64,000 nucleotides of DNA from contig CM055754.1 of assembly GCA_029465975.1 (NCBI GenBank), positions 5,529,604-5,593,603 of the forward strand, written 5' to 3'. Positions 1 to 11,578 of this stretch are shown here, in pieces. Under the pieces are notes generated by a model, which was given only the letters and a program-made list of their open reading frames with translations, had not been told where the DNA came from and did not search any database. Source of the stretch: Dallia pectoralis (taxonomy: Eukaryota; Chordata; Actinopteri; Esociformes; Umbridae). Made by a program: the position numbers and the translations under genes. Numbering within the stretch: the first letter of the stretch is position 1; the number at the start of each line of letters is the position of its first letter.

Positions 1-1180
1 ACTAGTTAGTTTATAATATGAATCATATGAATAGACAATCCAAACAATGAGCTTAGATCTCCACTTATCTCTTACTCTTTTCAATTCAAGCTCTATCTGG
101 TTCAATGGGCCAAAACCAGTTGTCACTAATTGTGTCTCCTTTATTGTTCATTTGTTTGCATAGTGGGACATAGATGGAATGAGCTTTCATGAATGAATTT
201 TGTTGTTGTTGTCTTTATGGTCAAATAAACAACAAAAAGCTGAAAAAAGTGAAAAATGATTGCTTAACAGCTTGATTTTGAAGACTGAAATACTGTATGA
301 AGTCAACATGTGATTGATTAAAAGCAGTGTCATCAGGAAACAAAAATGTTATTCCACGACATGCATGCCAAACTACCACTGCATTTAGTACTTTGCACCC
401 TCCCTTTGCTAAGACGACCACTGTAAGTCATATCCTATAACGTGTTGATGAGGCAAGGGACACATAGGAGAGCGTTTGAAGCCATTCCTCTATACAGAAA
501 CATTGGTCTTCGCCTGTGAACCACTTCTTTTCATCCTACAGGTTTTCGATGTGGTTTAACATCATGGGAGACTGATGACTCGATCAGTCAGTGAAACATT
601 TTCATGTGGATGTGTGCAGAAGTTACTCTTAGTGGTCATGCTTAACTTGTCGTGGCTTCTTATAGATATGGAACTGCATGCCAAAGGGGATTTTAGCATG
701 TATGTGGCTTGACATCAACTTTTGCATGTTATTTATTTTTAACCAGATCGATCTGTTAAGAACCAGCCTCTAATCGAGTCCTGATCAATGGCATAAAATG
801 AATAGTACATCTAGATACAAATTGGTGTTGAACTGTTGAGCAACCAGGAAATGACAGACATATTTTACCCATCCTCGTCTGTCAGTTCAGTTTGCCAATA
901 TAAGCAATGGCCATGACTCTTAGTGAAACTAATGGAAGGAAATAAACGGTGCAGTTTTTCCAGTTGAAAACAGAATCCAGTTGGGTTTATACCGACCAGT
1001 AAAACATCTGCATTTTAAGAGGAACTCTTTGGCTGAAATAATATTGTTAAAAACTGTCAATAGAGTGTTAATTAAGGTATATTATTGACATTATGTGATA
1101 TTACTTTATTTACATTAGTCTACACATACCGTCTGCGTAGTGGTTTTAATTATTGTTCTTTGTGTGCGATTCCATTTCAG
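1..1180. other. Non-coding flank upstream of zinc-finger gene
   Basis: This is AT-rich sequence with no open frame that resembles a protein and no repeat I recognise. It ends in a pyrimidine-biased stretch and 'ccatttcag' at 1172-1180, which would serve as a splice acceptor. An upstream non-coding first exon, and hence the promoter, may therefore lie in this stretch or to the left of the window. Confidence 0.5.
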
Positions 1181-1351
1181 GGGAGCAAGGGACCTTTGGT
1201 GGCCCATGGAGGCAGTACTCAGCATTATTTATATGTAGGTCTCAGCCCAGGTCAACTGAAAGACGTCCCACTAGAGAAGCGGGCGTTTGGTGCGAGAGAA
1301 GATCTTGCTGGCTAACGCGTCGTGGTTTCTATGTGTCACACGCAAGACAAC
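1181..1351 (+). other. Probable 5' UTR part of zinc-finger gene exon
   Basis: The interval lies between a plausible acceptor (AG at 1179-1180) and the preferred start codon at 1352. Another in-frame ATG at 1331 has T at -3, while the ATG at 1352 has A at -3 and is the better translation start. No conserved coding is seen upstream of 1331. Both the acceptor and the choice of start are inferences; transcript data would settle them. Confidence 0.4.
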
Positions 1352-4300
1352 ATGAGTCGCGACAGGGAAACTTTGTTGGACGAAATTGAACTTAGTTTGT
1401 ATACTTTAACAGATGACAATTTACGCTATTTGTGCGAGAATTGTGGAATAGCGGGCAAAGACGGATCTGAGGTTTATGGGAAAAGTCAGCGCTCATTGCG
1501 CAGAATAATCGGGGAGTATTGTGAAAATGTTAATTCGATGGACCCTGATGACCAAGGAACGTCTCGTTTACTCCAACTGAAAGACAATATCGAAGCAATA
1601 CAGAAAGACGCCAGCTGTGGGCCCACGAGGCCCGGACAGTCGGCAGCTTTTCCGACACAAATACGCTGCGACGCTCAACGGAATAACGACGGAGGAGCTC
1701 GGATGCCCAACAGCAGGAGGTTGAAGGAGTCGTCTTCAAAGGGGCTCATCGTAACAGAGCAGACAGAGCCACTGCGTCCGGACAGAGACTGCGGAGGCCG
1801 GAATATACTGCGAGATGCAACGGTATTGCTGGAGGACTGCAGGTCAGTGCTCGGACAGAGATTTGACATCAAAGTGGAAGATGAGGAGGAGAGGATTTCG
1901 ATTTTTGCTAATGAAGGTATGAACAGAATCAATTGTATTAAAGCCCCACGACAAGTGTTCATTCTCTCTCTGTCTTTCTTTCTCGCACGGACGATTTGTC
2001 TCTGAAAAAATTGCAACGCTCGGTTAAGCTCTCATTTCAATCACCATTTCCTCTTACAAGGTTATTGTGTAATTTAGCGTGATTACTGATCTGTTGTTGT
2101 TGCCTTTCCAACAGGAGACAATACGCCAGATTCCCCACACTCTTCAGTGGAGGAGTTATCTACATCTGGCGAACAACATCAAGCAGTTGACAAAGGCGAA
2201 AGATCTCTCAACAGACCCCAACGTAAGAAGAGGTGCACAAAACAAGCTTACCCCGAATCACAGCCGCGCTATGGAAAGACCTCTTCTCACTGTTTAGACA
2301 GCGATGACGACTTCTCTTTGAGCTCTTACCAGTGCCCTGAATGCAAGAAGAGGTTCTCTAGCAATGCGGGCCTTCAAAAACACACACGAATACATAGCGG
2401 TAAGAGGCTTTTCCAGTGCTCGCATTGTGACAAGAGTTTCATTAATAGTTCAAATCTTTATCAGCACCTTCCAGTGCATTCCGGAGAGAAGCCTCACCAA
2501 TGTTCTGACTGTGGGCGAACTTTTTCCACTGCGCGCTATTTGACTAAACACAAGAGGCTACATTCTGGGATCAAGCCGTTCTGCTGTGACCACTGTAATA
2601 AGAGATACACCCGGTCAGACCAGCTGAAAGTTCATGTGATGACGCATACAGGGGAGCGCCCTTATCAATGCGGTCAATGTGAGAAGAGTTTCAAAATGAA
2701 GGCAAATCTTAAAGACCACCTATTATTACACGAGGTTGAGACGTCTCAACAATGCCTCGGATGTGATCAAAGGTTCTCAACTGTGGAGGGTTTGAAAGAG
2801 CAGATGTGTTTGCACACTGGAGAGAAATCGTTCCAATGTCCACGTTGCGCTAGGTGGTACAGCACTCCAGAAGAGTTTAAAGATCATATGAACACTCATA
2901 AGGTTGATCAGCCTAGCCAGTGCCCAGAGTCTAAAAATATGTTACCATGCAATAGAAATGCAGAAAAAAATTGTCAGGAAGTATCACATGCTGTAGAAAG
3001 AAGTTCTGATGCTAACCAAGACATCGAACTTAAGTCTGGAGAGAAGCCATTTCACCTTCTGCAATGCGAGACGAGGCCTAGTACTACAGATTTGTTGAAA
3101 GAACATGGTGAAGAGGTACCTGACCTGTGCACGGAGTCAGAAAATGAAACACTAAGTTTGAGAAATGTAGTTAAACAATGTAAAGCAAATGCCCACATGG
3201 TTGAAACGCACAACCAGGGCTCTGAATGTGGAATAATGTTTGGTCCACATGACAACCTGACAGATCGCCAGCAGCAACAAACTGAAGAAAACACAACCCA
3301 GAGTGAGGAGATCACAACACAGAGTGAGGAAAACACAACATGCACTGTAAAAAAGCCTTACCACTGCCCCGAATGTGGAAAAGAATATCATAGCGCTTCG
3401 CACTTTAAAGAACACCTGCGTTCGCACACTGGTGAAAGACCATACCAGTGTACTTGGTGTGAAAAGACCTTCATAAAACAAATTCATCTTAAGCGACATC
3501 TCTACTCGCACACTGGAGAGAAACTTTATCATTGTGGAGAGTGCAATTTATATTTTCTGAATGAAAAGGAATTTAAAAGACACAAGCACACTGGGGAAAA
3601 GCCTTACCAATGTCCTGTATGTCAAGCTAGCTTCCCTTCCTCAGAAGATCTAAATGCCCACAAAGAGGTCCATATAGGAGAAGATCCACACCACTGCTTT
3701 GACTGCGGGCGAAATTTCTCTACTGCAGGTTGTTTAAAGAAACACAAGCTTTTACATTCAGGGGAGAAACCTTTCCACTGCCCACAGTGCGATAAGAGAT
3801 ACACAAGAGCTGACCAGTTAAAAGAGCACATGAAGACACATTCTGCAGAGAAGCCTTACCAATGCCAAGTTTGTGAAAAGAAATTCCATGATTCTAGCAA
3901 ATTAAAAGTTCATCAGAGAGCAGTGCATTCAGCGTCATCTTACATTTGCTCTGATTGCGGCAAGAGTTTTGCTCTACTGGGCAATCTTAATGCCCACCTG
4001 CGAACACACACTGGGGAAAAGCCTCACCAGTGCCCCAATTGTGAAAAGAGGTACACAAAACGGTCACATCTTAAGGAACACATGCGAGTACACACTGGTG
4101 AGAAACCTTACCAGTGCTCTCAGTGTGAGAAAACGTTCACAACGCAAACAGGACTGAATCATCACGTATACACACACACAGGAGAAAAACCCCGTCACCA
4201 CTGTCCTGACTGTAATGACATTTTTACTTCTTGGAAACCATTTAAGAGACATAAACAACAGCATACTGGAGAAAAGCCTCATTTGTGTTCCAACTGTGGG

Positions 4301-5020
4301 CTTACCTTCCTTATAGAAGAAGACCTAAGAGCACATGAAAGAACGCACACTGGAGAGAAACCTCACCACTGCTCTGACTGTGGGAAAGGTTTCTCTTCAG
4401 CAGGTAATTTAAAAAAACACAAGAGGTTACATACCGGGGAGAAACCCTTTCACTGCGAACATTGTGAGGAGAAGTTCACAAGATCAGATCGGTTGAAGGT
4501 TCACATGATGTCACATACTGGAGAAAAATTGTATCAGTGTCCGGAATGTGAGAAAAGCTACACTAATTCGACTCAATTGAAAAATCACCAGCGAATAATA
4601 CATCGGGGCGAAAAACCATTCCTTTGCTCCGAATGTGGAAAGAGTTTTGGAAAGCTAGGCAACCTCACAGACCACCAGCGCATGCACACTGGGGAGAAAC
4701 CTTACGTCTGCCCAGATTGTGGGAAACAGTTTGCACACGCGAAACACCTAAAGATTCACCAGCGTGAGCACACCGGAGAGAAGCCCTACCAATGTCCTGA
4801 CTGTGAGAAGTGTTTCAGCCGGGCAGATTACCTAAGAACACACAAGATGACACACATGCCCCCTAACATGCGTTCCCTTGCAGTGGTCAAACCTTACAGC
4901 TGCTCGGACTGCGGGAAGCGTTTCAGGCAGATTGCAGGCCTTAAAGCTCATCAACAAACGCACACCGGAGAGAATCCCTACGAATGTACCGGATATGAAA
5001 AGAGTTTTGTTAACCTGTGA
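1352..5020 (+). CDS. Poly-C2H2 zinc-finger protein, two coding exons (1352-1916, 2115-5020)
   Basis: Predicted nuclear DNA-binding protein of the large teleost C2H2 family. Exon 1 ends at a GTATGA donor (1917) and exon 2 begins after 'tttccaacag' (2114). Both exons are phase 1 and join in frame (FANE|GDNTPDS), giving about 1156 residues. The N-terminal ~57 residues form a leucine-rich helical module (ETLLDEIELSLYTLTDDNLR, then a KSQRSLRR stretch) of the kind I associate with fish zinc-finger genes. It is neither KRAB nor SCAN. An acidic linker follows, then about 24 canonical fingers (C-x2-C-x12-H-x3-H) with TGEKP linkers. Two fingers are near-canonical: one has lost its first His (QMCLH, near 2800) and one has a shortened His spacing (about 3580). 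Two carry H-x4-H (HQRAVH, HQRIIH). The last finger lacks its second Cys and is cut short by the stop. DNA target unknown; a transcriptional repressor or transposon-control role is possible but unproven. Confidence 0.9.
1917..2114 (+). other. Intron of zinc-finger gene (198 bp)
   Basis: The sequence starts GTATGA and ends TTTCCAACAG after a pyrimidine-rich run (ctgttgttgttgcc). Without splicing, the exon-1 frame reads through to a stop near 2005. With splicing the frame is maintained into the finger array. This is direct sequence evidence for a GT-AG intron, though no transcript was examined. Confidence 0.8.
2918..3355 (+). other. Decayed finger segment inside the zinc-finger CDS
   Basis: Between two well-formed finger arrays the frame stays open but the fingers have lost Cys and His ligands. 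Remnants such as SQCPESKNM, HLLQCETRPSTTDLLKEH and SECGIMFGPHDNL sit at about one-finger spacing. The segment ends in a Gln/Glu/Thr-rich stretch with a repeated TQSEE motif. It probably acts as a flexible linker between two DNA-binding modules. Confidence 0.7.
3359..4702 (+). repeat. Eight-finger tandem duplication within the zinc-finger CDS
   Basis: Two blocks of eight fingers lie in tandem: 3359-4024 and 4025-4702 (about 666-678 bp per unit). Diagnostic features recur in the same order: an FKRHK finger (about 3560 and 4240), an AH-x3-H finger, an STAG/SSAG finger with LKKHK (3689 and 4364), a YTRADQ/FTRSDR finger, the rare H-x4-H finger, then a GNL finger. The next two fingers look like the start of a third unit. 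Confidence 0.8.
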
Positions 5021-8000
5021 AATCAGAAGCTGCAGGCCATAACTGAAATTCTGGTGATAAGCCATAGCACAGTTTGGACTGCGGAATGAACTTAATTAGG
5101 CATCTTCGAGACTCCCGATCATAAAACACAATCATTGACGTATCCAAATAGTCCAAAAATCGACAGCTAGTTGTAAATATGACTCTACAAGTATATTTTG
5201 TATTTGTACTGGTTGCACTTCGGTAATATGTTGAGGTCGTCTTTGTAGTTGATATGTGAGTATACTAGCAGAATATGATGTGCAGTTACAATAGACAAGA
5301 GAACACGTTTCTATGTGTGTGTGTTGACATTGGGACAACGGGGATTGAATGTTTTATTCTGATGTCATACAGTAACATTTTGTATTTCTGTGATTCCCAC
5401 CCCGTCCTTTTAGAAGAACCCTACACACAAGGAATCATATTGATCCTGCCTTAACTGATCCAAGACAAATGTTCAGTCTGCTCCGACTTAAGTGATGTTA
5501 TAACTGCAGGAAATTTGCCAGAAAAAGGACAATGGGGAGATGGCGTGTTTGCCCGGGACAAGTTAGAACGCTGAGTACAAATCCTAGCCTGTTGTATCAT
5601 GGTGATCTGGGGAGGTATTCTCCCAATGACGTTTATAAATGATTCATGTGAGTGTCTGTGGTCCACACTATATCTATACTCCGAGTCTGCCTTTTTTGTG
5701 GGTTTTCCGAAGTCACTTATTCCTACCACTAGGTGGCAGTGTTTCCTATAGCTTTGACCGCATTATATTCGCAGTACTTATGGCTTACGCTCATAGGTTG
5801 CACAATTGCGGTTGCATGGCTTTACGATTACAGGGATATTTTTTCAGGGTAAATTACACCCAGTCGGGGTAAAAGCAGTAGTAACATTTGTAACAGGTTC
5901 CGTATTTTATAGGTCCTTAACATTTTCAAATAATCTTTAGTCCTGGAATCCATATTATGGTATGTGCCTAAGTTGTCCTCTCTGTTTTATGTATCCTGTT
6001 TACATTATGCTCGAATGCAGTCTAACTGCAACCGATGAGGCTTTTTCTCTGCTGGACATCAAAGTTGTTAGTGCTCCATGCAGTTTTGAGAACGGGGCCC
6101 TGGTCGATTGATCCTGTAGCCCCATTCATCACTATCCTTCTCCTCCCAGCCATAATAGCAACCTGCCGGTCTGGGAACAAGACCTGATAACACCTGGAGC
6201 CTGGGCCTCCCAGCTGAGCACAGGACCTTGATGGTTTACACATTCCAGACTAACACTGGGCGTGGCTTCAGACGGGCCTGCTTAAAGTGAGCTAATAGCA
6301 TCGTTAGCATCGTAAGCTGCTAGCATTGTTAGCATCGTAAGCTGCTAGCATCGATTCATTAGTTTACTCTATTTGTGGCAGGGTCCGGGGCAGCTGTGGT
6401 GGATTGTTATTGAGCTTGAATTATAAACACGATGAACTCCATTAACTAACTACATGCGCCGGGCTATTAATGCATAACAAGAAACTTGCTCTACCGACAT
6501 TTACTGAGTGAACAGTGAACTTTGGTGCTTTTACACATGGAATTACTGCACTGGCAAAAATAAGAGAGCGAAATAGAAAGTGTTGCGTGAGGCAAAAAGA
6601 TGGGTCTCCAGATGAGGGGAATTGAGTGATGTAAGATTAATGTCATGTCAGTGTTTTGAATCGTTCCCATTTCTGGTAAATGTGTCCACTACCTGATCAA
6701 CTTTCCTGGGATGCAGCTGCTTCCTTAATAACAGAACGGGCCTATTGGCGCCGACAGATTTAATGTTTACTGAATCACGCCACACGGAAAAGAGGAGACT
6801 TTCGCCCAGTCGCCGGACCTCGAGTCCATGGTGTGTCTTCGCAGCCATTTTGGCACAGCGTGTTACCGTGGATACTAGCGGACTTGTAAGTCCGCCATCA
6901 TGCTTTGGTCGGTTTCCTGAGAGCAGATTAGAAAAAAAACTGGAGGCCCTGGTAATAGCTAAAGAACGGTGCCAGTATTGAGACAAATCCGTCGATGTTT
7001 ACACTAGATCAAGTGTCACAGAGTTCTCCATTGACTTTCCAGTGTTTTTTTTCTTTCAAAAAGTCATACTGAACATACATTGTTGTTTTTGCAAACCCTC
7101 ATGAACAGGTCAAGGTCTCCCAGCTGCTATCTAACCAAAGCAACATTGACTCTATCTCACCCTTGTTTAGCCATTGCGCTTGGAAAAAATCCAAAGCCAA
7201 ACAGTGCGGCAATTAACAAATGTCCTGTCGTGTGCAGATAACCACAATGTTGTTGAGGGTAGGAAGTTTCCAAAAAACAGACCGGTTGTGACAGTTCTAT
7301 TGAAAAAAATAATAGAACGCAATCCATAAAACATTTGAGTTTTTAAGTTTCAAAATAATGTTCACCAAAGTCCCTATCCAACTAGACAGTGCTTAGGCAA
7401 TTTTGCATGAAGGATTGAGAAAATTGTTCTGATCTGGAAAGCTGGAAAAGACTTAGTAGTAGACTTGTAGCTGTAATTGTTTCCGGAGCTGCCGCAACCA
7501 AACAGACAAACTGGTGTATAAAAGTATGGAGTCCATTATTTTTTGTTTGTATATTAAATTGTTTTGAATAATTTGTTCATCACTTTCACATTTAAGCTTT
7601 GTATTGAGCAGTTTGAATTAGTTTTGACGTGTGTTTCAATACAATGAAATGGGGGCTAGTTGGAGTTACTTGTGTAAGCAAGATATATTTTAGTTTGTTT
7701 TATTTTTGTAACATCAAAAATATGGAGATGGGAAAGGTTGTTGCAATATGTTCCAAGGCACCAATGATTACCTGACTCAAACACAAACTTTATGACAAAC
7801 CTCAGGTAATATCGGAGTGGTGTTAACTACAGGCAACAAATAATTCTCAAATGGTTAAATACTGTTGGTCTCGCACCCAAGATGAAAAACGCGAGCACAG
7901 AGTGCTTTTCGACATCTGTATACACTGTTACGATAATTTATTATTTTAACTTGAGGTCTTTGTGTTGAGATTAGCACAAGCACAAGTTGGAATTGATCAA

Positions 8001-10344
8001 AAATACAGCTGGTCTTTCCGAATATGATTTTGGACCAGCAAAATTAACTTCCTTAATTTCTACTCAGCATATCACTGTACTCATAGTTGTTCCATCACTA
8101 ATTAACGCACATCATTCTTTTACACACTGTGTGAGCACCTTGAATTAGTGGTAGATAGACAAAAGAACAAAGCATGGTCAGCCCAAATCTTTCTAAAGTA
8201 CACTTCCATTTTACAGTATGTTTGAATAGTATGTTTGCTGATCTATGGCATCATGGGGTCTATGAGAAATCCATCTATAATTGTTCCCGTCCCGACTGCA
8301 CGACACATGCTGATGTCATTGCGTAACACAATTTCTTTCCCATTCAGTCTTGGATCGTCCCAGGACTTTGTATACAAGGATAATGTGTTTCGACATCCGT
8401 GTTTAGGTGCTCTTCAAAATGCGATTGGGCCAATCACCTTGTGACCCTTTCAGAGGCTCCGACTGGGAGACAATGACAAAGCAGGAAGTCATGTGCTCAA
8501 CTCCCATAGTGCTTCAGTCCGGTCCCGCTCTCTTTTCTCCCCCGTCAGTCCCTTCTTCCTGTCTCGATGGACGCTGTTTCTCACCCTGCCCATTTGGCCA
8601 AATCGCAACCAGGAAGTACTCAACGCTATACAAACAGACAAGAGTGCCGCTCCTGCCAAGCCGTGACGTGGACTTCAAACAACAGAAAGACGTTGGTTAA
8701 ATACGGGGGTATTTCCTAACAGCTGTTTCGTTGGGAGTATCCTATGTTTGGAGAAGTGGGAAAATAAGCCTTAAACTCTCGTTACACTCGGACTTGTCTT
8801 TCAATGGTGCGAGGGACGACTTGCGAAGTTTCGGAAGATAATTCATTTCCATAAAACCGCATGGTGTTAAATATGTTTTGAGATCCTTTCGATTCTTGAA
8901 CCAAGCCTTCATTTAATTCTCATGTATAGTATGCTTGAATCGTCCTGTAATGTCTCTTGAGGTATTGACTTTGAAATCTGCAAGCACACCGTTCAGAAAC
9001 ATCGATTGATTCCACGTCTGCCCACTCAGGTCTATATAATGATCTGCAGATACTCACTAGGCGGCTGTTACACCCCAGGAGCCCTCCCTGGATCAATACA
9101 GTTCTATATCGATCAATGTAGCCACGACCTGGGACACCAGGTGGGTGCAATTAATGATCCGTTCCAACAGACCGCTAGCTTGTAGTTAATTACCCCATTT
9201 CAAAGTTTACATGGAAAAGTAAAGAGTAAGGCTCAGTCTTGGTAGGTGGGTAGGTTATGTAAAATATGATTTTGAATGTGAATGATGATATTGATGTGAA
9301 GCAAATGTGTGTGTGTGTGTTGAACTGCAGTTAGGTCCTAGTTATCTCAAAACGAAACGCGTAAAAAAGACACCCCAATGTACTTTTGGCTGTGTATCAT
9401 TCCAATATCTGCTGGGAGCAAGAGAACACCAGCTGTAGAGTTTACCTCAGCATGACCTCTGATATGATTATCTGGTGATTGATGTCATACTACATAGCGG
9501 AACCAATCAATTATGCCTCAGTTGTAAACAGGAAGTGTTGCATACAACACACACTGCACCCCCCCTTCCCCCAGCTGTTGTCCACTAGATACAACCTGGC
9601 TAAGGAAAAGCATTATCTGGTTTCATTATATTTTCTCAAAGCAAACAAATAGTGATTGTTCCTTTTTCCGTCACAAGGACATCCTCAAACTTATCTTTCC
9701 GCTTTTTTAATATTTCGATACCATTGAGGTCATAGGTCAAGGCTTCTGCGAGGCCCTATCTCTAGAGAGACCTTCTGGGGTTTAGAGACCGACCTGGACA
9801 TCTGTTCTCAGTGGTTGTGTCTGACGTCTTCAGGAAGGTCATCTTCAGGAAGGTCACAAATGTTACTGCTTTTGGGGAGAAGGATGTCGACGATGTTTAA
9901 CATCCATTGTTTTATGAGTCCCCAAGGAAGGCAACACTCAAATCCATATGCGTGATAGTTGATGATAGTTACTGTTTTTTTTGTTGATAATAAAGTAGCT
10001 ATACAGAAAGACCCTAGGGATGTGTTGGTGATACGTGATACCATCAAAGTAGCAAAGTTTGTACCCAAATGCAGATAACTTAACATAAATGTACTGTACC
10101 TCAAGCACAAATACCTGCATAAATAACCAATAGACATCTGAAGTATATCTTTGGAGTTTATGTTTCCAATTTGTTTGTTGACAAAGGTCTTCGGAGTTCC
10201 TTAGGCATAATGTTATTTCTCGCCGACCCATCTGTCAGTTTGAACTGATTGGTAGTTTTCTCATACTCGCTTTAGACACTTGTAGTACTCTCCTACCCTG
10301 GACTGGCTAATGCTTTTCTCGTTTTGTTTAGTAAGGGGAGAGGT
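5021..10344. other. Intergenic region, no gene seen
   Basis: I see no supported gene in this 5.3 kb. Short open frames lack family features, splice context or repeat ancestry. The stretch contains a small 25-bp duplication (6303-6352), a short GT run near 9310, and a 16-bp tandem duplication (tcttcaggaaggtca, about 9827-9857). No clear AATAAA was found close after the zinc-finger stop, so the 3' UTR end is undefined. Confidence 0.5.
6303..6352. repeat. 25-bp tandem duplication, two copies
   Basis: Two adjacent 25-bp copies (6303-6327 and 6328-6352) differ only at the last base. Each starts gttagcatcgtaagctgc. The same GCTAGC/GTTAGC vocabulary continues for a few bases either side. Confidence 0.85.
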
Positions 10345-11578
10345 AAATACAAATTGTATTACATTTTACATCTGGTCTCTGGGGTCCCCCAAGGATCGGT
10401 CCTAGGCCCTCTTCTTTTCTCCTTATACACCCGGTCTCTTGGGTCTGTCAGATCCTCACATGGCCTCTCCTATCACTGCTATGCTGATGATACCCAACTA
10501 TTTTTCTCATTCCCACAGTCTGAAACCCAGGTGGCATCCCGTATCTCTGCATGTCTGACTGACATCTCGGCCTGGATGTCTGCACACCATCTGAAACTCA
10601 ACCTAGGTAAAACTGAACTGCTCTTCTTCAAAGGAAGTGCCTGCCCGCTCCAGGATCTGTCCATTACGGTGGACAACGTCACAGTCCCTGCTACCCAATG
10701 TGGGAAAAACCTTGGCATGACCCTTGACAACTCCCTCTCATTTTCTGCACACATCAAGGCGGTGTCCCGGTCTTGCAGGTACATGCTCTACAACATTCGG
10801 AAAGTAAGGCCGTATCTTACGCAGGAAGCCGCACAAGTGCTGATCCAGGCACTTATCATCTCCCGTCTCGACTACTGCAACTCCCTTCTGGCTGGTCTCC
10901 CAGTGTGCGCCATCAAACCCCTGCAACTCATTCAAAATGCAGCAGCCCGCCTGATCTTCAATCTACCAAAGTTCTCCCACGTCACTCAGCGGTTCCGCAC
11001 ACTACACTGGCTCCCGGTCGAAGCACGCATCCACTACAAAACCATGGTGCTAGCCTATGGGGCAGCAAGAGGAACCGCCCCCTCCTACATCCAGTCACTA
11101 ATCAAGCCGTACACACCCACGCGAGCACTTCGTTCTGCCACCTCAGGCCTCTTGGTAGTGCCATCCCTACGGGAGGGCAACTCTCGATCTGCTCAGTCTA
11201 AATTGTTCTCCGTGCTTGCCCCGCAATGGTGGAACAACTCCACTCTGGAGATCAGATCATCGGACTCTCTACCAATCTTAAAAAAACTTCTAAAAAAATT
11301 CCTCTTCAAACTGTACCTCCAGTAACTCCATGAATGGAGCTCCACAACTCTCGACTGTTTGAAACTCCACTACGGAATCATTCCTCTACGATTATCACCC
11401 ATTCCTCCTCTCTCTCCTAGCACCCCTTCTATCTCTAGCACTTCCCCCTGCACCCACCCAGGAACAATGTACTTATTGCCTTTTTGATGTGTGTTTTAGC
11501 TATATGTGAAATGCCTGCACTTATTGTAAGTCGCTCTGGATAAGAGCGTCTGCTAAATGCGCAAAATGTAAATGTAGC
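10345..11578 (+). mobile_element. 5'-truncated L2-type non-LTR retrotransposon
   Basis: The insertion keeps the C-terminal part of the reverse-transcriptase ORF and the 3' end. The end carries 'gtaagtcgctctggataaga' followed by gcgtctgctaaatg (about 11527-11560), the tail typical of fish L2 LINEs and of SINEs mobilised by them. The 5' part (endonuclease, most RT fingers) is missing, as expected from incomplete reverse transcription. No flanking target duplication was identified with confidence. Confidence 0.88.
10366..11325 (+). pseudogene. Reverse-transcriptase C-terminal fragment of L2 LINE
   Basis: The uninterrupted frame runs from RT motif B (SGVPQGSVLGPLLFSLY) through the catalytic motif C, YADD (10480-10491). 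It continues into the thumb and the C-terminal conserved region: RLDYCNSLLAGLP, LQLIQNAAARLIF, LHWLPVEARIHYK and LRSATSGLL. It ends at a normal stop just before the 3' UTR. No stop or frameshift occurs over about 320 residues, so the copy is fairly young. It cannot be active because the endonuclease and N-terminal half of RT are missing. In intact elements this protein nicks DNA and primes cDNA synthesis on the 3' tail. Confidence 0.88.
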
